Shown: positions 16,903 through 24,982 of the stretch, one piece after another
Layout of the letters: the number at the start of each line of letters is the position of its first letter
How positions within the stretch are numbered: the stretch's first letter is position 1
NCBI RefSeq assembly: GCF_014284475.1
Contig: NZ_WJBC01000002.1
Span: 62,001-126,000, forward strand
Origin: Acetobacterium fimetarium
GTDB lineage: Bacteria; Bacillota; Clostridia; Eubacteriales; Eubacteriaceae
Length of the DNA: 64,000 bases
Direction of reading: 5' to 3'
Made by a program: the position numbers and the translations under genes
The notes under the pieces: model-generated
Seen by the model: the letters and a program-made list of their open reading frames with translations, nothing else
What the model was told of the DNA's origin: nothing
Databases searched by the model: none

Positions 16903-16947
16903 ACAGATAATAAAAAAGTTGAAGCGCATTGCTTCGGGAGGTTGAAT

Positions 16948-17583
16948 ATGAAAGTAATCGGAATTAACGGCAGCCCGCATGGGGAAGGAAACAGCTTCAC
17001 GGCTTTAAACATCGCGGGCGAGATTTTCAAACAGAATAGCATTGATTTTGAGATTTTCAATGTGGGGATGAAAGCGGTTCAAGGCTGTACCGGTTGTAAT
17101 GCCTGTGGCAAGAATAAAAACGAAGAGTGTATTTTTACCAAAGATGTAGTTAATGAGGGCATCCAGAAAATTAAAAAAGCGGATGGCATCATCCTTGCCA
17201 GCCCGGTTCATTTTTCGGGAATCAGCGGAAATATGAAATCATTTCTGGATCGTGCTTTTTATGTAGCGGGAGCGAATGACGGCCTGTTCAGACACAAAGT
17301 GGCGGCAGCAATGGTCGCTGTCAGACGCTCAGGTGGCGTTGCCACGGTGGACCAGCTTAACCACTATATCACCTATTCGGAGATGGTAATGGCAACCGGA
17401 AATTACTGGAATGTGATTCATGGCCGCAAAGCCGGCGAAGCCGAGCAGGATACCGAAGGGGCGCAAGCCATTGAGGCCACTGCTGAAAATATGGTTTGGC
17501 TGATGCGGCTGATCGAAAACGGGAGAGGCGTTATTGCGGAACCGCATCCGTATAAAAAAACGTATATGCATTTTATCCGTTAG
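16948..17583 (+). CDS. NADPH-dependent FMN reductase / iron-sulfur flavoprotein-like
   Basis: 211 residues from the ATG at 16948 (GGGAGG upstream); the longer frame has no conserved extension. The flavodoxin-like FMN-binding loop is GINGSPHGEGNS. The cluster CTGCNACGKNKNEECIF has the compact four-cysteine spacing of iron-sulfur flavoproteins (Isf), common in anaerobes for electron transfer or oxygen detoxification. SPVHFSGISGNMKSFLDR is the second flavin contact. Single gene between a divergent promoter and a bidirectional terminator. Confidence 0.85.
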   Translation: MKVIGINGSPHGEGNSFTALNIAGEIFKQNSIDFEIFNVGMKAVQGCTGCNACGKNKNEECIFTKDVVNEGIQKIKKADGIILASPVHFSGISGNMKSFLDRAFYVAGANDGLFRHKVAAAMVAVRRSGGVATVDQLNHYITYSEMVMATGNYWNVIHGRKAGEAEQDTEGAQAIEATAENMVWLMRLIENGRGVIAEPHPYKKTYMHFIR

Positions 17584-17610
17584 AAAATTTAACGACGGAT
17601 TCATTCCCTG

Positions 17611-17649
17611 AAAAAAAGCCACCGCAAGTTCTGTTGCGGTGGCTTTTTT
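17611..17649. terminator. Bidirectional intrinsic terminator
   Basis: AAAAAAAGCCACCGCAA (17611-17627), loop GTTCTG, TTGCGGTGGCTTTTTT (17634-17649). It separates the converging flavoprotein and DUF4097 genes. Confidence 0.9.
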
Positions 17650-17663
17650 AGGGGTGTATTGTT

Positions 17664-18509
17664 TTAGTGAATAACAATATTGACAGGTCCGATGCCACCC
17701 TCAATGTCAATGGTGTTACCGGCTGATTTTGAACCAGTGCCGTTTTCGGAAATCCCGGAACCATTAACGGTAATGGGCCCTAAACCCTGTTCGGCATCAA
17801 TGAAATAGTCAGCGGCATTGCCGGAAATGGTTAAATTGGTTTGACCGACGCCACAATCGAGTTTCATCGCTCCGGTGATTACCCCCTGCATTTCAATCAG
17901 ACCAACCCCACCTTCGATATCAAAATCCTTGAGAATTGCATCAGAAAAGCTTACCGCACCGGCACCGCCTTTGAGCTTCCCAGAGTTTGCTTGAACATGT
18001 GTAGCGACAATTTCTCCAGCCCCCTGGGAAATGATTAAATCATCCGTAACGATATTTTTTATCTCGCCGCGTCCCGCACCCAATTCAAGATCGACATTTT
18101 CCAGTTTTGTGTTTTCCGGAACAGTTACCACTAAAGTCGGGGTCTCGTTCTGATGGAATAAATTGGTCAACAAATTCCGGACGCCTTTTTCAGTGATGAC
18201 GAGTTCACCGTTTTCCATTTTGACATCCAAGTTTGATGAAAGATCGGAGCCTTCCACATTAAACTGACTCCCGGTTTGAAGGATTAGATTTCCGGCATCA
18301 AAGCTGATGGAAATCGATTCCGGTTTTTCGGTGTAATCCTGGCTGTAAGAAGCATTCGGTTTCCCGATCTGTTCGAATTCATTTTCAATTAGACCCAAGC
18401 CCTGTAAAACGTAGATGCCGCCATTGACAATGGCGGAAATAATCCCCAAGGCTAAAACGAGGCCAAAAGCAATAGCGAAATATTTAATCCATCCGTTATC
18501 TGATTTCAT
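17664..18509 (-). CDS. DUF4097/GIN-type beta-helical envelope protein
   Basis: 281 residues. An N-terminal membrane anchor (about residues 8-34, KYFAIAFGLVLALGIISAIV) is followed by a repetitive beta-strand region (residues 60-280) with recurring Asp-Leu-Gly-Ala-Gly turns (LELGAGRGEIKN, GGAGAVSFSDA, GGVGLIEMQG, CGVGQTNLT, QGLGPITVNG, GGIGPVNIV), as in DUF4097/DUF2807 adhesin-head proteins. Its ATG overlaps the end of the liaF-like pseudogene by four bases, so translation was coupled. It probably senses or shields the envelope together with LiaF-type proteins; its function is not known. Confidence 0.75.
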   Translation of the reverse strand: MKSDNGWIKYFAIAFGLVLALGIISAIVNGGIYVLQGLGLIENEFEQIGKPNASYSQDYTEKPESISISFDAGNLILQTGSQFNVEGSDLSSNLDVKMENGELVITEKGVRNLLTNLFHQNETPTLVVTVPENTKLENVDLELGAGRGEIKNIVTDDLIISQGAGEIVATHVQANSGKLKGGAGAVSFSDAILKDFDIEGGVGLIEMQGVITGAMKLDCGVGQTNLTISGNAADYFIDAEQGLGPITVNGSGISENGTGSKSAGNTIDIEGGIGPVNIVIH

Positions 18510-19182
18510 TTAATTTCAGTGCCTCCAAAAATGCTGGTGCTGTTGATATAAATGGTCGGCGGATTTTCGCCAAGTGGCTGGATCGCTTTATTTGTCGTGC
18601 CCCCAAAAATTGGCGTGCTGGAGACCTCAACACGGATATTGTTCGGAACCAGAATATCGATACCACCGAATACGGCAGTCGATGAGATATAGATATCCTC
18701 ATTGATGATCGCTTGTCTCAGATCCAACGAGACACTGCCAAAAACGGCGGTTAAGCTCGCCCCTTTGAATTCTTTACCCGGAAATTTAATTCCTGAGCGC
18801 CAAATATTGCAGAATATTCTATCAGTCCATCCTTGTTTATACTTTCAATCTGTTTGAGGTTGCGGTTGAAGTTCCCCTTAAAAATGACACTCAAACCAAT
18901 AGCGATGATGATGATGGGAAAGATCAGATCAGCAATTAGCTGTCCGCTGAAAAAGCCCTGGGCGGAAGCGAACAATAACAAACCAATGCCTAAACCAATA
19001 GCATTCCAAAGTTGAACACCATTTTGGAACATACTGATGGCGCAGGGAATAATGATAAACAGGGTCCATTAGCCATTAAAAAACAGCTCAAAGTTCCATA
19101 GACCAAACGCATTTCCGGCAAAACCCAGACCGAAAGCAACTAACAAGAGCCCCCATAACAGGTTACCAACTCGATTTCTCGT
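18506..19182 (-). pseudogene. Broken liaF-like membrane protein gene
   Basis: Joined by eye, the minus strand encodes a LiaF-type protein: RNRVGNLLWGLLLVAFGLGF, GNAFGLWNFELFFNG, WTLFIIIP, later membrane segments and a C-terminal AVFGSVSLDLR and AVFGGIDILVP domain. Three lesions break it. The likely start, six bases after AAAGGAG, is ACG (19182-19180) rather than ATG. An in-frame TAA (19071-19069) replaces the first Trp of the usual GWW. A one-base loss near 18793-18796 shifts the frame between GAQEL and the following KFPGKEFKG. A promoter TTGTAT-N18-TATAAT (19242-19213) is still intact. The downstream DUF4097 gene is unbroken. Confidence 0.85.
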
Positions 19183-19212
19183 TTTATCTCCTTTATTGTG
19201 AAATTTATTAAC

Positions 19213-19242
19213 ATTATAGCATGCTTTTATCAATTTATACAA
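19213..19242 (-). promoter_or_regulatory. Promoter of the liaF-like pseudogene and DUF4097 gene
   Basis: On the minus strand TTGTAT (19242-19237), 18-base spacer, TATAAT (19218-19213). It should still transcribe the intact DUF4097 gene. The rest of the 335-base gap to 19517 contains only A/T-rich sequence and a TATAAT (19313-19318) that may serve the ArsR gene. Confidence 0.55.
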
Positions 19243-19517
19243 ACGAGAAAAGAATAAAATTGAAAAAAAAGCAAAACTCTGCTCTTGATTAAGGTATTAG
19301 AATGTGGTAATGTATAATAAATAAATGCACCAAAACTGAAAGCGATGAATACGAAGAACCAGCTTGCCAGATCGCTCAGAGAATTCATCAAAAATGATCA
19401 GCTGAGCCGTGAGTAAATTATGAATGCGAGTAAATAGTTGTGAGTCTATAATTCGGTATCATGCATCATGATCATGCGGTACTTGTTTATTCGTAAGAAA
19501 GAGGGAGAGTTCATTTT

Positions 19518-19802
19518 ATGGATATGAATTTGAAAGACTATGAGGAAACTGCAGAAATTATCAAAGCGCTGGGCCATCCAATCCGACTCTGCATCACAAA
19601 AGGACTGATAGCAAAAGGACGATGCAATGTCTCTTATATGGAGGAATGTCTTGAGGTATCTCAATCCGGTGTTTCCCAACACCTGTCTAAACTGAAAAAT
19701 GCCGGGATTGTGAAAGGTTTTCGAGCGGGAAACGAAATTTACTATGAAGTTGTCAGTGAACCGGCGCAGAATATTATCCGCGCATTGTACGGAGAGGATT
19801 AG
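19518..19802 (+). CDS. ArsR-family transcriptional regulator
   Basis: 94 residues, one winged helix. EIIKALGHPIRLCITKGL is the typical first helix and VSQSGVSQHLSKLKNAGIV the recognition helix. The usual metal-binding ELCVCD is replaced by CNVSYMEECLEV, so a classical arsenic or zinc site is not evident; cysteines at these places could form a redox or different metal sensor. GAGGGAGAG precedes the ATG. No obvious target gene is adjacent; it may be autoregulated. Confidence 0.85.
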   Translation: MDMNLKDYEETAEIIKALGHPIRLCITKGLIAKGRCNVSYMEECLEVSQSGVSQHLSKLKNAGIVKGFRAGNEIYYEVVSEPAQNIIRALYGED

Positions 19803-19822
19803 TAAAAAATTATTCTGATGGT

Positions 19823-19870
19823 AGGCTTTTGCAAATCGAAGATATCGATTTATGAAAGCCTGTTTTTTTT
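19823..19870 (+). terminator. Intrinsic terminator after the ArsR gene
   Basis: AGGCTTT and AAAGCCT enclose an inner AAATCGA/TCGATTT stem; eight T follow at 19863-19870. Confidence 0.85.
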
Positions 19871-19965
19871 GTTGAATTGCACAACTGCAATAAATAAAAC
19901 CGGTCATAAAACCAATTCAGTGGTGGGGCGGACATTTCATTTGGATAAAAAAGTATAAAAGAAAT

Positions 19966-19994
19966 TTGACAAAACGGTCAATAAATAATATAAT
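19966..19994 (+). promoter_or_regulatory. Strong promoter of the Fur-family gene
   Basis: Perfect boxes: TTGACA (19966-19971), 17-base spacer, TATAAT (19989-19994). The following A/T-rich stretch (ACAAATTATTAATTA) could hold a Fur/Per-type operator, but no clear dyad is seen. Confidence 0.75.
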
Positions 19995-20031
19995 AAAAAT
20001 ACAAATTATTAATTAGGAGTTATTCTTATTC

Positions 20032-20445
20032 ATGAAAAGTAAACAAATACAATTGTTCACGGATATGATTCGTGGAGCCGGATTAAAGGCAACACCACAA
20101 CGTATTGGTGTTCTCAAAGTTTTGTCAGAAATGACATCCCATCCAAGTGCAGAAATGCTGATGGAGACCCTTGAAAATCAAGGTAATATCATGTCTGTTG
20201 GCACAATTTACAATATTCTGGAAACATTTTCCGAAAAAGGATTGATTCTAAAACTTAAGGATAATCAAGAAGTGATGCGTTTTGATGCGAATACGAAGTT
20301 TCATGTTCATATCTATAACGAAAAGGACAATAGAATCTGTGATTATTTTGATCCCGAACTTGAAGTGCTGCTTTCTGGTTATTTTGAAGAAAAGCTGCCT
20401 GAGCAATTCTCTTTAAACCGGATTGAATTATCTCTTTACGCCTAA
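20032..20445 (+). CDS. Fur/PerR-family metalloregulator lacking the CxxC zinc site
   Basis: 137 residues. The winged helix (AGLKATPQRIGVLKVLSE; GTIYNILETFSEKGLI) is clearly Fur family. The regulatory metal ligands seem kept: RFDANTKFHVHIYNE carries the Asp and the H-x-H pair, and CDYFDPELE the later Asp. The structural zinc site is missing: where PerR and Fur have C-x-x-C after HxH the sequence reads NEKDNRICDY, and the C-terminal CxxC is absent. A peroxide or metal regulator is likely. It stands alone between a consensus promoter and a terminator. Confidence 0.85.
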   Translation: MKSKQIQLFTDMIRGAGLKATPQRIGVLKVLSEMTSHPSAEMLMETLENQGNIMSVGTIYNILETFSEKGLILKLKDNQEVMRFDANTKFHVHIYNEKDNRICDYFDPELEVLLSGYFEEKLPEQFSLNRIELSLYA

Positions 20446-20464
20446 TAGCGCAAGATATTAAAAA

Positions 20465-20495
20465 GAGTCTGATTATTCATATCAGACTTTTTTTA
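20465..20495 (+). terminator. Intrinsic terminator after the Fur-family gene
   Basis: AGTCTGAT (20467-20474) and ATCAGACT (20482-20489) followed by seven T. Confidence 0.88.
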
Positions 20496-20649
20496 ATTGG
20501 GGTGAAAGATCAATCTGATCGACGCTTGAAAGACCGTTGTTTCTCAGTTAAGAAGCGAGTTTTCACTTTTAATTTAAGATGAGATAGTGTATAGTAGTGT
20601 ATAGTAAGTGCAATAAAAATAAATTGAAATTAATTCTTTGGAGGATATT

Positions 20650-21141
20650 ATGTCAGAAACAAACCCAGTTGTAAAAATCGAAATGGAGAATGGTCAAACG
20701 ATGAAGCTGGAGCTTTATCCGGAAACGGCACCAATCACCGTTGAAAACTTTTTAAAACTTGTTAAGGACGGATTCTATGATGGATTGACTTTTCATCGGG
20801 TCATACCAGGCTTTATGATTCAGGGCGGATGCCCGATTGGCAACGGTACCGGTGGACCCGGACACAGTATCAAAGGTGAATTTTCCGGAAATGGCGTTGT
20901 TAACGATCTTAAGCATGACCGCGGCGTGATTTCCATGGCAAGATCCGGCATGCCGAATTCGGCAGGCTCGCAATTTTTTATTATGGTGGCAGATGCCCCC
21001 TTCTTAGATGGTCAATATGCCGCCTTCGGGAAGGTTACCGATGGTATTGAAACAGCTGATGCTATTGTTGCTGTTGATCGCGACGGTTCGGATAAACCTC
21101 GTCAAGATCAGGTTATTAAAAAAATTGAAGTAGTTGCCTGA
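20650..21141 (+). CDS. Peptidyl-prolyl cis-trans isomerase, cyclophilin type
   Basis: 163 residues from ATG at 20650 (GGAGG seven bases before). Short cytosolic cyclophilin with no signal peptide. FHRVIPGFMIQGGCP holds the catalytic Arg and Phe, and SAGSQFFIMVADAPFLDGQYAAFGKV completes the active site. It assists protein folding at proline bonds. Single gene. The promoter area contains two tandem copies of TAGTGTATAG (20585-20604), which duplicate a possible -10 box. Confidence 0.93.
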   Translation: MSETNPVVKIEMENGQTMKLELYPETAPITVENFLKLVKDGFYDGLTFHRVIPGFMIQGGCPIGNGTGGPGHSIKGEFSGNGVVNDLKHDRGVISMARSGMPNSAGSQFFIMVADAPFLDGQYAAFGKVTDGIETADAIVAVDRDGSDKPRQDQVIKKIEVVA

Positions 21142-21200
21142 TTTATATTTAGAAACCATTATGTTTTATGCTAAAATAAAATAAAAAGGATGTGAATGCA

Positions 21201-21767
21201 ATGGCAAAGTATTGCCCCAAATGTTATGCGGGTCTTCGCGATGACGCGACTGTTTGTAGTAACTGCGGCACTGTCTTGGAAAAAGAAGTTGTTGCTGAAG
21301 AGAATATCACGGGTGGCGTTTTCGACAACGAAAATATTTCCCATGATGTTACTGGCAAAGAAATTGTTGGTGAAACCGTCGCTGACGAAACATCTTCCGA
21401 TGAGATGATTGCTGATGGAGTTGTTGCTGATGATATCGGGACAACAGAAATCATCGCGGCAGAAAGTGTTGCCAGTGATCCGATTCCGGCTCAGGCAGCC
21501 CCGCAAAAACCATCTGCTGTTGACAAAACTGAAGAAGTCATGACGTTGGGAGACTGGATGCTGACGCTTTTACTGACCTACATTCCCATTGTCAATATCA
21601 TTATGCTGATTATCTGGAGTGTGGATGCGAGCACAAACGTCAATAAAAAGCATTTTGCATGGGCTTCACTGATCTTCATGGGGATCGGCATTGTCCTTTC
21701 TATTATATTTTCGAGTATTGTCATTGCAATCATGGCTTCAGCGATGCATTCAATGAGATATTATTAA
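21201..21767 (+). CDS. Zinc-ribbon membrane protein
   Basis: 188 residues from the ATG at 21201, which is better spaced from AAAAGGA than a GTG at 21192. The N-terminus is a zinc ribbon (YCPKCYAGLRDDATVCSNCG). The middle (about residues 30-100) is low-complexity and acidic, rich in Ala, Asp, Glu and Thr (SSDEMIADGVVADDIGTTE), and would be flexible. Two membrane segments lie at the C-terminus (LTLLLTYIPIVNIIMLIIW; FMGIGIVLSIIFSSIVIAI). Many Firmicutes have such proteins; function unknown. Confidence 0.7.
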   Translation: MAKYCPKCYAGLRDDATVCSNCGTVLEKEVVAEENITGGVFDNENISHDVTGKEIVGETVADETSSDEMIADGVVADDIGTTEIIAAESVASDPIPAQAAPQKPSAVDKTEEVMTLGDWMLTLLLTYIPIVNIIMLIIWSVDASTNVNKKHFAWASLIFMGIGIVLSIIFSSIVIAIMASAMHSMRYY

Positions 21768-21769
21768 AC

Positions 21770-21804
21770 AAAAAAAGAACTGTCAAATGGCAGTTCTTTT
21801 TTTT
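21770..21804. terminator. Intrinsic terminator after the zinc-ribbon gene
   Basis: AAAAAAGAACTG (21771-21782) and CAGTTCTTTTTT (21791-21802), with T running on to 21804. Confidence 0.88.
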
Positions 21805-21819
21805 GTGTCGATAAACTCC

Positions 21820-21917
21820 GTACCGACAATTGTTACATCATGTTGTATGCCTCAGAGCGGACAGCTCGAAGAGTGTCCGATTCTGCAGCATACAACCGAT
21901 TAACAATTGGTCGGTAC
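21820..21917. repeat. Palindromic repeat element, 98-bp form (copy D)
   Basis: Same length and near-identical sequence to copy A (1135-1232): ends GTACCGACAATTGTTA and TTAACAATTGGTCGGTAC, inner arms TTGTATGC / GCATACAA, and central CGGACAGCTCGAAGAGTGTCCG. It sits between converging genes (zinc-ribbon and accA), 25 bases before the accA stop codon. Confidence 0.88.
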
Positions 21918-21942
21918 TGTGTTAGCAATTTTATTGTCTTAA

Positions 21943-22737
21943 TTATATTTTATTTTCGAGAGCACCAAATTTCCGAAAGCGATGATAACGGTTTTGCGTC
22001 AGTGTCTCGGTGGGGATGATCTGTTTTTTTCGAAAGCTCTTATAGAGGCTGAGTTTCAATTCTTGATAGACATTTTTGAAATCCCGATGGTTTTCAGAGA
22101 TGATTTTATCGATCACATCCAGTTCCAGTAAATCCTGAGCTGTTAATTTCAGACAATTAGCGGCTTCTTTTGTTTTTGATGGGTCCTTCCAGAGGATACT
22201 GGCGCAGCCTTCCGGAGAAATTACCGAGTAGATGGCGTTTTCAAGCATCCATACTTCATCCGCAACGCCCAGTGCCAAAGCGCCGCCGCTGCCGCCTTCG
22301 CCAATGACGACGGAAATTACCGGCACCTTCAGGCTCATCATTGCCATCAAATTCTGAGCGATGGCATGACCCTGGCCACGTTCTTCGGCGCCAATTCCGC
22401 AAAAAGCACCAGAGGTATCGATCAAACAGACGATTGGCCGATTGAATTTCTCAGCCAGGTGCATTTGACGCAGGGCTTTCCGGTAGCCTTCCGGGTGAGG
22501 GGAACCGAAATTTCGCCGAATCCGGGACTTGGTATTATTCCCGCGTTCCTGGGCAATAATGGTTACCGGCATATCCATCAGATAACCCAGCCCGGCGATG
22601 ATGGCGGGATCATCGCCGAAACAGCGATCGCCGTGGAGTTCGATAAAATCGGTAAAGATATTGTCGATGAAATCCTGTCCGGTGGGTCGTGTTTTCTTGC
22701 GGGCTAATGCGACCCGTTTATATGCTTCCATTTTCAT
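21943..22737 (-). CDS. accA: Acetyl-CoA carboxylase, carboxyltransferase subunit alpha
   Basis: 264 residues. AccA with AccD transfers the carboxyl group from carboxybiotin to acetyl-CoA, giving malonyl-CoA. DFIELHGDRCFGDDPAIIAGLG and VIGEGGSGGALALGVADEVWMLENAIYSVISPEGCASILW are the crotonase-fold core. The coding start overlaps the end of accD by about 20 bases; candidate ATGs are at 22737 and 22731, and the latter is better spaced from AAGGCGG. Last gene of the fatty-acid operon. Confidence 0.95.
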   Translation of the reverse strand: MKMEAYKRVALARKKTRPTGQDFIDNIFTDFIELHGDRCFGDDPAIIAGLGYLMDMPVTIIAQERGNNTKSRIRRNFGSPHPEGYRKALRQMHLAEKFNRPIVCLIDTSGAFCGIGAEERGQGHAIAQNLMAMMSLKVPVISVVIGEGGSGGALALGVADEVWMLENAIYSVISPEGCASILWKDPSKTKEAANCLKLTAQDLLELDVIDKIISENHRDFKNVYQELKLSLYKSFRKKQIIPTETLTQNRYHRFRKFGALENKI

Positions 22738-23605
22738 CACCGCCTTTTGGTATGGAGTGGAGGGCCAATAGCTTAGTCAACGTATCTTTTTGCAGATTAC
22801 GGTGAACAATCCCATCAATAAACCCTTTTTCAAGTAAAAATTCAGCTTTCTGGAAACCTTTCGGCAAACGCTGGCGAATCGTCTGTTCGATGACGCGTGG
22901 TCCGGCAAAGGCAATCAGGGCATCCGGTTCGGCCAATATGATATCGGCTTCCATGGCAAAACTGGCGGTTACACCGCCGGTGGTGGGATCGGTGAGGAGT
23001 GCGATATATAAAAGTCCGGCATCGCTGTGACGCTTGACACCACCGCTTGTTTTGGCCATCTGCATCAGCGCCAGCATCCCTTCCTGCATCCGGGCGCCAC
23101 CGGAAACGGTAAATCCAATTACGGGAAGACGGTGCGCTGTCGCATATTCAAAAAGCAGGGTAATTTTTTCACCAACGACCTGTCCCATACTTCCCATCAT
23201 GAAGGTGACTTCCATGACAAACATAGCCACTTCATGACCGTTGATTTTTCCGATGCCGGTGATGACGCCTTCTTTTTCATGGCTGAAGAGCGTCGCCTGC
23301 GTTAATTTTTCTTCATATTCCGGAAATTCCAATCGATTGATTGAAGCGAGATCCGGATGGAGTTCGGTAAAACTATTGGCATCGGCAATCATGTTGAGTC
23401 GCTGTCGGGCGTTAATTCGAAAATGATGTCCGCATTTGGGGCAGATCTGGTAATTATTATCTAAATCCGAGGTGAAAATCAACTGTTTGCATGAGGGACA
23501 GCTGCGGCAAAGTTCTGTTGGTATGGCCGGATCACCTTGTCGCTTGACGCGATGATGGCCTTCTAATTCATTTTTTGGTTTTTTAAATAGACCTTTACTA
23601 ATCAT
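22718..23605 (-). CDS. accD: Acetyl-CoA carboxylase, carboxyltransferase subunit beta
   Basis: 295 residues. The N-terminal four-cysteine zinc ribbon is visible (CPSCKQLIFTSDLDNNYQICPKCG), followed by the crotonase-like domain (VTGIGKINGHEVAMFVME; FTVSGGARMQEGMLALMQMAKT). Forms the carboxyltransferase with AccA. Starts 14 bases after accC and overlaps accA, so the three are co-translated. Confidence 0.96.
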   Translation of the reverse strand: MISKGLFKKPKNELEGHHRVKRQGDPAIPTELCRSCPSCKQLIFTSDLDNNYQICPKCGHHFRINARQRLNMIADANSFTELHPDLASINRLEFPEYEEKLTQATLFSHEKEGVITGIGKINGHEVAMFVMEVTFMMGSMGQVVGEKITLLFEYATAHRLPVIGFTVSGGARMQEGMLALMQMAKTSGGVKRHSDAGLLYIALLTDPTTGGVTASFAMEADIILAEPDALIAFAGPRVIEQTIRQRLPKGFQKAEFLLEKGFIDGIVHRNLQKDTLTKLLALHSIPKGGDENGSI

Positions 23606-23619
23606 TTAAAACTCCCTTT

Positions 23620-24972
23620 CTATTCCGACCAGGGTTTGCCTAATTCGTTTTCCATAAAATCAGTATAATAGTCCCCTTTCACAAATAGGGGATGGCTTAA
23701 AATATCAAGTAGAATCTGGCTGGTATGGTCGATTCCTTCAATGACCAGCTCACACAAGGCGGCTTTCATTTTCCGAATCGTCAGTTCTCTGGTTTTGGAG
23801 TGAACAATCAGTTTTCCGACCATTGAATCATAGTACGGCGGAATGGTATAACCCTGATAAAGCAGGGTATCGAACCGTACCCATGGGCCTCCGGGGACAT
23901 GGAGAAAGCTGATCGTTCCACAGTTTGGCCGAAAGTCAAGCAGCGGGTTTTCGGCATTGATCCGGCATTCGATGGCATGCCCCTGGATATGAACATCTTC
24001 CTGCCCGAAGGTGAGGGGTAAACCGGCAGCGATCCGAATTTGCCACTTAACGATATCGATTCCCGTGACCATTTCAGTAATGGGGTGTTCCACCTGGAGT
24101 CGGGTGTTCATTTCCATAAAATAAAAATGCTTCTGCTCGTCCATCAGGAATTCAATGGTGCCGGCATTTTCATAACCAATGGCCAGAGCGGCCTTTCGGG
24201 AAATCGCCATCATCGTTTCACGGATTTCAGGTGTCAGCGAAGGGGACGGACTTTCTTCGAGCAGCTTCTGATTCTTCCGCTGGATCGAACATTCCCGTTC
24301 CCCGAGAGCGACCACATTTTTATGCTGGTCGCAAAGCAGTTGGATTTCGATATGCTTGACATGCGTTAAGAATTTTTCCAGATAAACGCCGCCATCACCG
24401 AAGGCATTTTCTGCTTCCTGGCGGGCCAGCTGAAATTCGTTTAAAAAAGCCGCTGAATTTTCGACCAGACGAATGCCTTTGCCACCGCCGCCGGATCGTG
24501 CTTTGACAAGCAGGGGATAGCCAATTTCATCGGCTTTTTTCTGCGCTTCGACCGGATCATCCACGATATCGGTGCCGGGAACGATGGGGACCCCGGCGGC
24601 GGACATGGTTGAACGGGCCTGGTCTTTGTCGCCCATCTTCTGGATAATTTCCCAGGTCGGTCCGATAAAGGCAATCCCGCACTGGGCACATAATCGGGCA
24701 AATTTAGGGTTCTCAGAAAGAAGGCCGTAACCCGGGTGAATCGCTTCGGCTCCGGTGAGTACGGCGGCTGACAAAATCGCTGAGATATTAAGATAACTGT
24801 TGACAACCGGCGCCGGTCCAATACAAATGCTCTCATCGGCCAGACTCACATGAAGACTGTCTTCGTCCGCTTTTGAGAAGACCGCTACGGTGGCGATGCC
24901 CATTTCTTTGCAGGCTCTGATAATTCGCAGGGCGATTTCTCCGCGATTGGCAATGAGTATTTTAGTAAACAC
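23620..24972 (-). CDS. accC: Acetyl-CoA carboxylase, biotin carboxylase subunit
   Basis: 450 residues, ATP-grasp enzyme that carboxylates biotin on AccB. MFTKILIANRGEIALRIIRACKEMGI is the family start; the glycine-rich KARSGGGGKGIRLV and the metal-binding ETEMNTRLQVEHPITEMVTGID (seen as MEMNTRLQVEHP) are complete. Placed between fabZ and accD. Confidence 0.97.
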   Translation of the reverse strand: MFTKILIANRGEIALRIIRACKEMGIATVAVFSKADEDSLHVSLADESICIGPAPVVNSYLNISAILSAAVLTGAEAIHPGYGLLSENPKFARLCAQCGIAFIGPTWEIIQKMGDKDQARSTMSAAGVPIVPGTDIVDDPVEAQKKADEIGYPLLVKARSGGGGKGIRLVENSAAFLNEFQLARQEAENAFGDGGVYLEKFLTHVKHIEIQLLCDQHKNVVALGERECSIQRKNQKLLEESPSPSLTPEIRETMMAISRKAALAIGYENAGTIEFLMDEQKHFYFMEMNTRLQVEHPITEMVTGIDIVKWQIRIAAGLPLTFGQEDVHIQGHAIECRINAENPLLDFRPNCGTISFLHVPGGPWVRFDTLLYQGYTIPPYYDSMVGKLIVHSKTRELTIRKMKAALCELVIEGIDHTSQILLDILSHPLFVKGDYYTDFMENELGKPWSE

Positions 24973-24982
24973 GGTTGCCTCC

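Noticed and set aside
18506-18727. Separate small gene of 73 codons before the DUF4097 gene
   Set aside because: It begins with TTG in mid-domain (LDLRQA of the LiaF C-terminal motif) and continues the frame-shifted upstream sequence, so it is part of the pseudogene.
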